Shown: positions 15,795-23,200 of the stretch, piece by piece
Layout: each line of letters begins with the position of its first letter
Position numbering within the stretch: the stretch's first letter is position 1
NCBI GenBank assembly: GCA_964416195.1
Contig: CAYQDB010000029.1
Location: forward strand, 1 to 24,101
Source of the DNA: CAYQDB01 sp964416195
GTDB lineage: Bacteria > Zixibacteria > MSB-5A5 > GN15 > FEB-12
Direction of reading: 5' to 3'
DNA length: 24,101 bases
Notes under the pieces: generated by a model
The model's database searches: none
What the model was told of the DNA's origin: nothing
The model's input: only the letters and a program-made list of their open reading frames with translations
Translations under genes and position numbers: made by a program

Positions 15795-15796
15795 CC

Positions 15797-16594
15797 TCAG
15801 CGCGGGAATCCGAGCGGCATCAGCAGCAAGGCCGCCTCATTCACGCCATCAATTCCCAACAGCCCATTAAGCACATCATCGTTGAAGGCGCCCACCACTA
15901 CTGTTCCCAGGCCCAGCGAAGTGGCCTGAAGGTAGACATTCTCGGAAATTGCGCCGGCTTCGATATAAATATAGCGATAGCCTCGATCGGCGTACTTGAC
16001 TGTTGAGCGGTCGAACCTCGCTGTAAGAATGATCGTTACCGGCGAACTACCCACAGCGTCCTGCTCATTGGCTGCCTTGTGGGCAGATTCCCTGAAATCC
16101 CCCTTCCTGATAAGTTCCAGGCTGCTATCTGAGACCTGGAAGTGATACAGACCGTCTGCTAGCGAGTCAACGTTCCCGGCTATGACGTAGACTTCGATAG
16201 GATAGAGGGCGCCGCCGGATGGAGCAGCCCGGAAATCATACCCGGCGCCTGAATAGGTAATGCCGTCCGCAGATAACAGGACCTGCCCCAGCATTTCCAG
16301 GCTTATGGACTGGTCCGTGAAGTCACGCTCCGATCTTCTCTCACCTATGGCTTGTTCCACGCTCATGCCTTCGAAATCCGCTTCCGGCAGCTTCACTTTG
16401 GGAACGCCGCCATACCTCTTGTACAGAGGCACTTTCTCGCCCCAACTGATCCTTTCTCCCTTGTAGCCTTTCTCACTGAAACCGGTCTCATAGTGGAATC
16501 GCTGCCCGATAGACATAGAATCTTCCCCTTCCGCCTTAGCCGGGTTGACTAACACTACGCCCAGCAAGGCAACTATCATGCAATAACGCTTCAT
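15797..16594 (-). CDS. Exported SagB/ThcOx-type nitroreductase-like oxidoreductase
   Basis: Nitroreductase-fold protein of 265 residues with an N-terminal signal peptide (MKRYCMIVALLGVVLVNPAKA). The mature part has LPEADFEGMSVEQAIGERRSERDFTDQSISLEMLGQVLLSADG, then FRAAPSGGALYPIEVYVI, the SagB/ThcOx block that binds FMN, then EAGAISENVYLQATSLGLGTVVVGAFNDD. SagB-type enzymes oxidise azolines in RiPP maturation, but no YcaO partner or precursor gene is visible here, and stand-alone homologues have unknown substrates. GGGGAGA lies six bases before the ATG. It converges on otsA. The family assignment is good; the reaction is unknown. Confidence 0.85.
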   Translation of the reverse strand: MKRYCMIVALLGVVLVNPAKAEGEDSMSIGQRFHYETGFSEKGYKGERISWGEKVPLYKRYGGVPKVKLPEADFEGMSVEQAIGERRSERDFTDQSISLEMLGQVLLSADGITYSGAGYDFRAAPSGGALYPIEVYVIAGNVDSLADGLYHFQVSDSSLELIRKGDFRESAHKAANEQDAVGSSPVTIILTARFDRSTVKYADRGYRYIYIEAGAISENVYLQATSLGLGTVVVGAFNDDVLNGLLGIDGVNEAALLLMPLGFPR

Positions 16595-16761
16595 CGTCTT
16601 CTCCCCTACGACACATGTTGTACAAGTTGGCTGCGTCCGTGTTATGGCATCGACGTAGCCTATATCGAGTGGCCTCTCTCAATATATTGGAAGAGCCGGC
16701 TCAGAGCAAGGGCGGACCAGAGATCTCTCCTGCTGTCTTCCCGGCATCCCCAATAGAAACA

Positions 16762-16790
16762 TTGACATATACCCCCGCGTTTCCTATTCT
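16762..16790 (+). promoter_or_regulatory. Good promoter upstream of a possible small secreted peptide gene
   Basis: TTGACA, 17 bp, TATTCT. The -35 box is perfect and the spacing optimal. It sits in the 291-bp region upstream of the SagB-type gene and points away from it, toward the short reading frame at 16886. The predicted leader of about 90 bases contains AAAGCCC/GGGCTTT (16802-16808 with 16851-16857) enclosing GCTG/CAGC. Confidence 0.5.
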
Positions 16791-16885
16791 ACCTGATAGA
16801 AAAAGCCCAGAGATGCGCTGGATCAGCACAAAATGACTTCCATGTCCGCAGGGCTTTGTGGCACATCACAATTGCAGGTGAACTC

Positions 16886-17038
16886 ATGAGGTTCAGGCTT
16901 GCCGCCTCAGTAGTTGCAATTCATTTCTGCCTTACTTCGCAGACCGCGGTAGGCGCGACGTGGCACGAACTGCTGAATAACGCAGCAGCAGTAAGGCAGT
17001 TCTCAGGCAGACCTGCCAATCTACTCCTACTGGTGTAA
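16886..17038 (+). CDS. Possible 50-residue secreted peptide, unknown
   Basis: The frame starts MRFRLAASVVAIHFCLTSQ and continues TAVGATWHELL, which looks like a signal peptide with cleavage after AVGA, leaving about 26 residues ending in a hydrophobic LLLLV. AGGTGA lies four bases before the ATG. A TTGACA/TATTCT promoter and a paired leader precede it. The stop falls one base from the end of the convergent SPOR lipoprotein gene. No family is recognised, and it may equally be the remnant of a longer gene or a chance frame. An in-frame ATG at 16856 would lengthen it by ten residues but lacks a ribosome binding site. Confidence 0.4.
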   Translation: MRFRLAASVVAIHFCLTSQTAVGATWHELLNNAAAVRQFSGRPANLLLLV

Positions 17039-17039
17039 A

Positions 17040-17519
17040 CTAATCAGTCTTGTCAATCCAGGCTTTCACCGAGTACTTGTTGACCAGCTCGGCTTGAAGC
17101 TCGCTCGCCTGTTGCTGCGTCTCAAACCCGCCGATGCGCACCCGATAGTATGTCTGCCCCTCGACCGTAACCGTGGTCAGATAGGGGCTGTAACCGCGTG
17201 CAGTATACTTATCCATCAAATACCGTGCATACTCCAGCGATTCGCAGGCAGCCACCTGCACCACATACCCCCCTGCTTCCTGCTGCGGTACAAATTCCGG
17301 CTCCTCTTCCTGAGGAATTGCGCTCACATCCATACCGGTAGCAGCGCGTTCTGCAGTATCACCCGGCGCTAATGAAGCTCCGGCAGTGGTGTCAACAGCC
17401 CCAGCCTCTTCGTGCATCATCTCCTTCTCTAACTGTGCAGCCTCTTCCTTCTTTTGGGAACAGCCAGCCGCCAGCAAGGCGCAGATACCAAGAAAAGCCA
17501 ACATCTTCCAAATGCTCAT
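17040..17519 (-). CDS. SPOR-domain lipoprotein
   Basis: Lipoprotein of 159 residues. The signal peptide ends in a lipobox LAAGC with the acylated cysteine at C20. An acidic, Glu/Ala/Thr-rich linker spans about residues 21-82. The C-terminal SPOR domain (about 84-156) contains YVVQVAACESLEYA, TYYRVRIGGFETQQQA and ASELQAEL. SPOR domains bind septal peptidoglycan stripped of stem peptides, so a role at the division site or in cell-wall turnover is likely. GGAGG lies four bases before the ATG, and a TTGACA/TATTAA promoter lies upstream. It is a single-gene unit, convergent with the small frame at 16886. Confidence 0.9.
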   Translation of the reverse strand: MSIWKMLAFLGICALLAAGCSQKKEEAAQLEKEMMHEEAGAVDTTAGASLAPGDTAERAATGMDVSAIPQEEEPEFVPQQEAGGYVVQVAACESLEYARYLMDKYTARGYSPYLTTVTVEGQTYYRVRIGGFETQQQASELQAELVNKYSVKAWIDKTD

Positions 17520-17602
17520 TTTACCTCCACAGCACTCTTACGAGTATGAAACCATTTTTTCAATCTCATCGCCGCCCTCTCGGCAAAATACTTCAATACC
17601 CA

Positions 17603-17630
17603 TTAATATCAGAAGTCACTTGTCTGTCAA
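17603..17630 (-). promoter_or_regulatory. Promoter of the SPOR lipoprotein gene
   Basis: TTGACA, 16 bp, TATTAA on the minus strand, giving a leader of about 75 bases. A small ACTC/GAGT hairpin lies near 17534-17545 just before the ribosome binding site. Confidence 0.5.
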
Positions 17631-17664
17631 CTAAAAGCAAGGACGTTTTTTTAGGTTAATATAA

Positions 17665-17693
17665 TTGAATATCGTATAACAATTGCATAAACT
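17665..17693 (+). promoter_or_regulatory. Candidate promoter of the cysteine synthase-like gene
   Basis: TTGAAT, 17 bp, TAAACT in an AT-rich stretch. The predicted start lies only about 16 bases before the ATG at 17716. Moderate matches only. Confidence 0.35.
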
Positions 17694-17715
17694 ATATCAT
17701 AGCAAAAGACGACAG

Positions 17716-18714
17716 ATGCGCGTGCACGAAAACATTCTTGAGCTCATTGGAAGGACGCCACTGGTCCGCCTGAAAACCGGTATTCCCCTTAACGGACCTC
17801 AGGCCTTTGTAAAACTTGAGTTCTTCAGCCCCACCGGCTCGCTCAAAGACCGGATGGTATACCACATTATTACTAAGGCAATGGCTGAGGGTCGATTGAA
17901 ACCCGGCGACACGGTTGTTGACAACACCTCGGGAAACACTGGCTCGGCGTTGGCCATGGCTGCTTCTGTACTGGGTTTGAAAGCTATCCTAACTACTCCT
18001 GAGAAAACCAGCCAGGAGAAAATCGACCTTATCAAATCATATGGCGCTGAGGTGATTATCACACCAATAACAGCGAGATATGACGACCCCGAAGGCTTTT
18101 TCATGGTCGCCCGGAAACTGGCAAAAGAAAACGGCTATTTCGATCTCGACCAGTACAACAGTCAGGATAATGTCGAGTCGCACTACGTATCGACCGGTCC
18201 GGAGATATGGGACGATACCGACGGCAAGGTCACGCACTTTGTGGCAGGTATAGGAACAGGAGGTACGTTCTCTGGCGCCGCTCGTTACCTCAAGGAGAAA
18301 AATCCCAACATCAGGGCCATAGCGGTCGATCCCGAAGGCTCAATCTTCGCTGAATATATTAAGAACAAAAGGGAAACAGTAGGGTATGAATACAAAGTAG
18401 AGGGGATTGGATCAGACGTGGTTACAGATGCCCTTCATACCGAGCTTGTAGACGAAGTCATCACCGTTTCGGACAAGGATTCCTTCAACCGGGCGCGCTT
18501 GATTGCCAAGAAAGAAGGCATATCTGGCGGCGGGTCTTCAGGAGCGGTGGCGTTCGCGATGGAGAAAGTTGCGGCAAGTCTTGGCCCTGACTCGCTCATA
18601 GTAGGAATTTTCGGAGATGCCGGCATACGGTATCTTAGCAAATGCTACAATGATAACTGGATGCGTAAATACGGCTTTCTGCCATCACTAAAGGAGATTG
18701 ATCACTGGCCATGA
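17716..18714 (+). CDS. Cysteine synthase / cystathionine beta-synthase-like PLP enzyme
   Basis: Fold-type II PLP enzyme of 332 residues. NILELIGRTPLVRL is the family N-terminus, and FFSPTGSLKDR carries the PLP lysine K44. NTSGNTGSALA (T71-G76) is the substrate loop, and GIGTGGTFSGAARYL binds the PLP phosphate. The ending GDAGIRYLSKCYNDNWMRKYGF is typical of the CBS-like branch. It probably condenses O-acetylserine or serine with sulfide or another thiol or amine nucleophile; no C-terminal CBS regulatory domains are present. The ATG at 17716 is chosen over a TTG at 17683 because it matches the normal family start. Its stop overlaps the DUF1573 gene in an ATGA arrangement. Confidence 0.9.
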   Translation: MRVHENILELIGRTPLVRLKTGIPLNGPQAFVKLEFFSPTGSLKDRMVYHIITKAMAEGRLKPGDTVVDNTSGNTGSALAMAASVLGLKAILTTPEKTSQEKIDLIKSYGAEVIITPITARYDDPEGFFMVARKLAKENGYFDLDQYNSQDNVESHYVSTGPEIWDDTDGKVTHFVAGIGTGGTFSGAARYLKEKNPNIRAIAVDPEGSIFAEYIKNKRETVGYEYKVEGIGSDVVTDALHTELVDEVITVSDKDSFNRARLIAKKEGISGGGSSGAVAFAMEKVAASLGPDSLIVGIFGDAGIRYLSKCYNDNWMRKYGFLPSLKEIDHWP

Positions 18715-19430
18715 GAGACAGTCATCAGCTATTGCTATTGCTGTCGCTAGCGCTGATAATTTCGTTTCATTTCAGCGCAGTACAGGCAGGGACTGAGCAA
18801 CGGGTTGAGATAGGTCCCCGCCACGAAGAGCTATTTTTTGACTTCGGACATCTCGGTATTGATTTCCCAGTGCATCACACTTTTTACCTTGTGAACAGAA
18901 CCAAAGAGGCCTTCAGGATAATCAAAGCTATCCCGTCCTGTGACTGCACTAAGGTGTCATCGCTGGACTCGATTGTTGAACCGGGAGACACGGCTTTCTT
19001 CAGACTGAAGTTCAACAGCAAGGATTTCTATGGGCCGACCAGCAAATCGTTTACCGTATCGACCGACCACCCGTTGCTGCCCAAAGTGCAGTTCTTCTTT
19101 TTGTCGCAGGTGGGGCAATGGTTTCATGGCATCAAACCCGATCCCATTTCCCTGTTCTTTCTCCCTTCGCAAAAGTCCAGGAAGATAACCGTCAAAAACA
19201 CTGAATTTGACAAAATCAGCCTTAGAGTCCGAGAGCAATTTGATTCCAGCTTTGTTGTAACCATAGTGAAAGATAGAGCTAAGAGAGGTCAGGCTCTTGA
19301 GTTGGAGATTACCCCCCGGGAAGACTTGGCACAGGGAACTTACTCTTCCAACTTCACTCTGGCGGTTGAGAAAAAGGGAGTTGCAGATCCAACAATCCTG
19401 ACGATACCGATCAAGATCGTCAGGTATTAA
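18711..19430 (+). CDS. Exported DUF1573-domain protein
   Basis: Exported protein of 239 residues with a signal peptide (hydrophobic core LLLLLSLALIISF, cleavage after about VQA). The DUF1573 domain covers about residues 40-130: LFFDFGHLGI, HHTFYLVNRT, then PSCDCTKVSS with C77 and C79, PGDTAFFRLKFNS, and a GPTSKSFTVSTDHP strand. A second Ig-like region follows to the end. DUF1573 proteins have an ASPM/SPD-2/Hydin-like beta-sandwich and are common in Bacteroidetes-type envelopes; the function is not established. Its ATG overlaps the stop of the cysteine synthase-like gene, so the two are coupled, but a functional link is not evident. Length is typical for a two-domain member. Confidence 0.85.
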   Translation: MRDSHQLLLLLSLALIISFHFSAVQAGTEQRVEIGPRHEELFFDFGHLGIDFPVHHTFYLVNRTKEAFRIIKAIPSCDCTKVSSLDSIVEPGDTAFFRLKFNSKDFYGPTSKSFTVSTDHPLLPKVQFFFLSQVGQWFHGIKPDPISLFFLPSQKSRKITVKNTEFDKISLRVREQFDSSFVVTIVKDRAKRGQALELEITPREDLAQGTYSSNFTLAVEKKGVADPTILTIPIKIVRY

Positions 19431-19473
19431 CTTCGGCCTTTCATTTTTTTTCGCAAAAACGATCATAAAAAAC

Positions 19474-19585
19474 TTGACAAATTTGAAGATTTGCACAAAT
19501 TAGCAACTAACGAGGGTGACTCTCTGCTGTCCCTGGGTAGTTTCCTAGCCCCCTCTACCCAACCAGAAGAGCGCCCTCTTTTTTT
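19474..19585 (+). other. Intergenic stretch with TTGACA box, weak hairpins and T-run
   Basis: The 279-bp gap between the DUF1573 and ferredoxin genes contains TTGACA at 19474-19479 without a good -10 box and an AATTTG/CAAATT inverted repeat. A GGGTAG/CTACCC pairing near 19534-19560 is followed by AAGAG/CTCTT ahead of seven T at 19579-19585. It may be the terminator of the DUF1573 operon or a short RNA gene. No reading frame of interest lies here. Confidence 0.25.
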
Positions 19586-19656
19586 GATTTCTTCCCGCTA
19601 TTTTCCCCACCAGCACTGGTGTTTGCCGAATCTGGAAGGCTATGTCCGGACCCGAT

Positions 19657-19684
19657 AAAAAAAAGCCGCCTAAACAGGCGGCTT
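19657..19684 (-). terminator. Rho-independent terminator of the ferredoxin gene
   Basis: AAGCCGCC and GGCGGCTT form an 8-bp stem with a 6-base loop, followed by eight T on the minus strand. It sits 25 bases after the ferredoxin stop codon. Confidence 0.9.
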
Positions 19685-19709
19685 CAAAATTGTTATACGA
19701 AGATGCTGT

Positions 19710-19901
19710 TTACTCCGCCTTTATAATACAATCATCAATGGGGCAAACCTCTACACAATGCGGGCCTTCATCCTGATCTTCACACTCATTGCAGGTATCC
19801 GGATCGATGACATAGATGTCGCCCTCGGCGATAGACTCGGTTGGGCATTCGGGCAGGCAGAGCCCACAAGCTGTACATTCATCTGTGATGAACATAGCCA
19901 T
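19710..19901 (-). CDS. 2[4Fe-4S] ferredoxin
   Basis: Small acidic electron carrier of 63 residues. The first cluster motif is CTACGLCLPECP (Cx2Cx2Cx3CP, from C9). The second is CNEC followed by eight residues and CVEVCP (Cx2Cx8Cx3CP), the lengthened second motif of the Allochromatium/YfhL type. Such ferredoxins have very low-potential clusters. The ATG at 19901 is chosen because GGAGG lies eight bases upstream; the longer frame from a TTG at 19916 includes that ribosome binding site. A monocistronic unit with its own terminator. No redox partner is adjacent. Confidence 0.95.
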   Translation of the reverse strand: MAMFITDECTACGLCLPECPTESIAEGDIYVIDPDTCNECEDQDEGPHCVEVCPIDDCIIKAE

Positions 19902-19909
19902 TGCAACTT

Positions 19910-19914
19910 CCTCC
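19910..19914 (-). promoter_or_regulatory. Ribosome binding site fixing the ferredoxin start
   Basis: GGAGG on the minus strand, eight bases before the ATG at 19901. It lies inside the longer frame from TTG at 19916 and argues against that start. Confidence 0.75.
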
Positions 19915-19954
19915 AATACTTATTTCACATACTTCTTACTATTTCAACGCGCCC

Positions 19955-19984
19955 AATATATAATAGTCTCCAGGCCAAGTACAA
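19955..19984 (-). promoter_or_regulatory. Candidate promoter of the ferredoxin gene
   Basis: TTGTAC followed by TATATA (16-bp spacer) or TATATT (18-bp spacer) on the minus strand. The -10 region is a run of alternating A and T, so the exact box is unclear. The leader would be about 50 bases. Confidence 0.33.
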
Positions 19985-20061
19985 GATTATTTTTCAAGAA
20001 AGTTTTCACTAACCGGCGTCATTCATAAACTCCAGCTTATCCTGCAACAGCTTGTCGACGA

Positions 20062-20164
20062 GTCATCACGAGTGACCGGAGGGAGCGTGGTGATCTCAGT
20101 TGTGCGACTATTTCCAAAGCAAGAGATTGCCACGTCGTCCGCCTGGGGCGGACTCGCAAAGACG
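20062..20164. repeat. Degenerate palindromic intergenic repeat (REP/MITE-like)
   Basis: The left end starts GTCATCACGAGTGACC and reaches GTGGTGATCTC; the reverse complement of the right end starts GTCTTTGCGAGTCC and reaches GTGGCAATCTC. The two ends are therefore imperfect inverted copies around a 30-base AT-richer centre. The right arm also holds a perfect 7-bp hairpin (20137-20153, GTCCGCC/GGCGGAC). The GTCATTGCGAG...GGCAATCTC pattern recalls a dispersed non-coding repeat seen in many environmental genomes. Only one copy is in the window, and no transposase. Confidence 0.5.
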
Positions 20165-20214
20165 TGAACGAAAAACTTGTGAATTATCCAGGCTAAGCAG
20201 AGGGTATAACGAAA

Positions 20215-20245
20215 CGGCCACCCCCGCTGTAAGCGGGGGTGGCCG
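20215..20245 (-). terminator. Strong GC hairpin after the large dockerin protein gene
   Basis: A 13-bp perfect stem, extendable to 14 (CGGCCACCCCCGC with its complement), around a loop of three to five bases, 41 bases after the stop codon. On the minus strand it is followed by TTTCGTT, a weak U tract. It is the probable transcription end of the gene at 20287-24101. Confidence 0.65.
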
Positions 20246-20286
20246 CGGATTTCAAATGGAACCTACCGTTCCGGTTGGCTCCTCAA

Positions 20287-23200
20287 CTAGGGACAGGGTG
20301 GCGGCGCCGGCCCATTCTTGAAGAGATAATAAACGAGATAGGTCAGGTCGGCCACGTCGATTGGCCCTCCAGGGCCTATAATGCCGTCAACATTACCTTC
20401 TTCAAGGCAGGGCGGTACCGGCCCATTCTTAAAGAGATATTTAACAAGATAAGTCAGGTCGGCCACATCAATCGGCCCGCCAATTCCAATAATGTGATCA
20501 GCGTTGCCTCGGTTCAGGCAACACGGCGAGATCGTAAGAGCCCAGTCGACCATCGTGTAAATGTCACCGCCTGAATATGTGCAAGGAGGCATCATCGGTT
20601 CCGTAGGATTGAGCGCTTGGAAGTTCTGGATATCCGGCCAGAGATCTGGGTAGTCAACCAGCTCCACAATCGGGGGCTGCGGGTGCATGCACAGCATCGG
20701 GTTGTCTGGTGAGAAGTAGGCATCATGCTGTACCTGCCCGTGAGGCCCGGAAATATACCAAGCATCGTTGTGGATACTAGGACCGTGTGCTGAGCCTGCC
20801 GGCGGTTCACCTTCATTCTTGTCGTACCAGGGATCAGAAATGCAGATTCTGGTATCAGTGGTGCAGACACCGGCAACGGTCACGTAGTGACCACCCAAGC
20901 GACAACACACTCCACCTTGATCCTCGTAGAATCCGAGCAGCAGGATGACATCCTCACAGTTTAGGAGTTCTGTCTTGATTATGTCAAAATCAGGCGAAGG
21001 GATCGGGTTAACCCGCAGGTCATTATCGACTGTATCCAATCCGTACTTCGCAATCCAACCGATAGCTCCATTGTACAGATCCATAATCCAGGTGCCATTC
21101 GTCCCCGGGTTACAATTGGAGTAAAGAGCCAAGGAATCGACAAATGGGATGACATTGTTAGTGTCATGGTCATCCCAGAGGCCCCCGGTCGGCTCGTATG
21201 ACTGTACCAATGGGTAGCCATCATTGGGGGGCGGGTTCCCAGGGCCTGGATAGAACGGCCGTGGATCAACCGGGTTTGGCTCAAATCTGGAGTCCATCCA
21301 CCAGAAGCAGTCAGCCATGGCAACCGGACCACAGTAGGACCAGGCCGGGCCAGGCCCACCGATCCAGCCATCCTGTTTCTGATCGAAGTCCGGTATGCTG
21401 AACGGGGAGTAATCACCATACGATTTCTTGTAGTAGTCGCAGGTATCACCCGGTACCCCGGTAGGTATATAAGTAGTGATGATATCAGTCTCCGCAGCTT
21501 TCACATGATACTGTGCCACGGTGCCTGAATCGGGGCCACTGATGGCCATCAGGTCAATATAGTCACAAAAATCCAGAACACCGCTGCCGTTGTCAGTCCA
21601 GCCGACACACAGGTAACGCTGGCAGAAACTTGGCCAAACCTGGTGCCAGAAGGTATTGATCGGATCAGTGATAGGATCAACATTCGGGTTACCGCACATG
21701 AAGTCGAAGTAGAAGCTGTCTATCTCATTGGCCGCTTTGATAGTCAGGGTTACCTCCTCGACGTGTTTCAAGATAACCGAATCTGGCTCTACCGGGCTCC
21801 GGAATTTGATGGTGTCGCAGAAACTAAGAACACCGTCACCATTGTCATGCCATTCCGAAAGCTCCCACCACTGGCAATAAACCGGCCAGAGCTCATGCCA
21901 CATCGTACCGGTAGGATCGCCGTTGGAGGGCACGTATCCATCTATGTTGTGATCGTACTCATCAGCATCCGGAATCGGCAGTGGCGTAGTTATGACATCG
22001 GTCTCTATTCCGTCGACGTGTCCATTAAATGTTGCGACCCCTCCGATGGTTTCAAGATCAATATCATCGCAATAGTCGAGATAGCCGTTACCGTTGTCTG
22101 TCCAGCTGGTGATCTTCCAAACCGTGCAGTACGTTGGATTGACCTCATGCCAGTAGGTGCCAATGGGACTCGTGATGGCCGTACACAGTGGATTCGGATC
22201 GAGACAGTCAAGATACATAATGTCACCCGGAACGCTCAAATCGCTGACAGTAATAGTAGGCGTCACCAGTTCGACATGCTCCCATATCTTCCGGCCAGTC
22301 GGTATGTGCGTGAAGTCGATTGTGTCGCAGTAGCTCAACACACCATCACCGTTGTCTATCCAACTGCTGCAAATCCAGTGTTCACAGTAGTCCGGCCACA
22401 GCTCATGCCAGTTGGTTCCAACAGGGCTTCCCATTGAGGGATTGTAACTAAGAGTGTCAATACAATGCTTGACCTTACCGATCGTCGGCTCCGGTACTTC
22501 TTCAACCGGGCAGATCACGACTGCAAATTCAATCAACGCGTGTACAGGCAGACCGTTTGGAGGCGCTGGAGCCGCAGTCGGGTCGTACGAGTTCTGACCG
22601 TCGAAGTTGGCAACGTTACCAGGAACAGCGGCGTAATTGGCCAGCTCAACTACCCACGGGTCTCCCCCCGATGGGGCGCACATCGCAGGAATAACATAGT
22701 ACTTATCATGATGCATCGTTCCGTGAGGACCGGAGACATACTGCGCATCGTTGTGAACACCGGCGCCGTGCGGAGGCGGACCGGGCGGATTGCCCCCATT
22801 GAGATCGAAATACGGATCAGAGACGCATATCGCTGAGTCAGCCGGATCAGTGCAGACGCCGGCAACCGTTAGGAAGTGACCGCCGCGCCGCTCACAGTAG
22901 TCAGCGCCCACTTCCTGCCAGAACCCGATCAGCAGGATAACGTCCTGGCTGAGCAGAACCTGTTCGCGGATATACTCGAAACCGAAGACTGGATCGATCG
23001 GTACCACCTGAATGTTGAACTTGGTACCCAGCCCGACCTTGTTGAGCCAGTTCTGAGCGCCTGTGGCAAGGTCAAAGACATTGGTGCCGCTTTGTCCGGG
23101 CGGATTGGTGTTGCAATAGAGCGCCATCGAATCGACAAACGGGATGACGTTAGAAGCATTATGGTCATCGACAAGAGCTCCAGTGTAGTTTTGCACCAGT

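Noticed and set aside
16615..16836. 73-codon plus-strand frame starting just upstream of the SagB-type gene
   Set aside because: No ribosome binding site, no signal or domain, and it overlaps the promoter at 16762-16790.
15797..17038. RiPP cluster of the SagB-type gene with the small peptide frame as precursor
   Set aside because: The peptide has a Sec-like signal instead of a leader plus Cys/Ser/Thr-rich core, lies on the opposite strand, and no YcaO gene is present.
20100..20321. 73-codon frame through the palindromic repeat and the terminator hairpin
   Set aside because: It is made of non-coding repeat and hairpin sequence and runs into the end of the large gene antisense.
20287..20520. 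Dockerin-like tail as evidence of a cellulosome
   Set aside because: No cohesin, cellulase or carbohydrate-binding module is present, and such tails are common on non-cellulosomal proteins.
21643..22437. 264-codon plus-strand frame opposite the WHE/DNG repeats
   Set aside because: A repeat-derived open antisense frame; its own sequence repeats only because the coding strand does.
21469..22470. CRISPR array or DNA-level satellite
   Set aside because: The repetition is at protein level with diverged DNA and open frame; there are no short direct repeats with spacers anywhere in the window.
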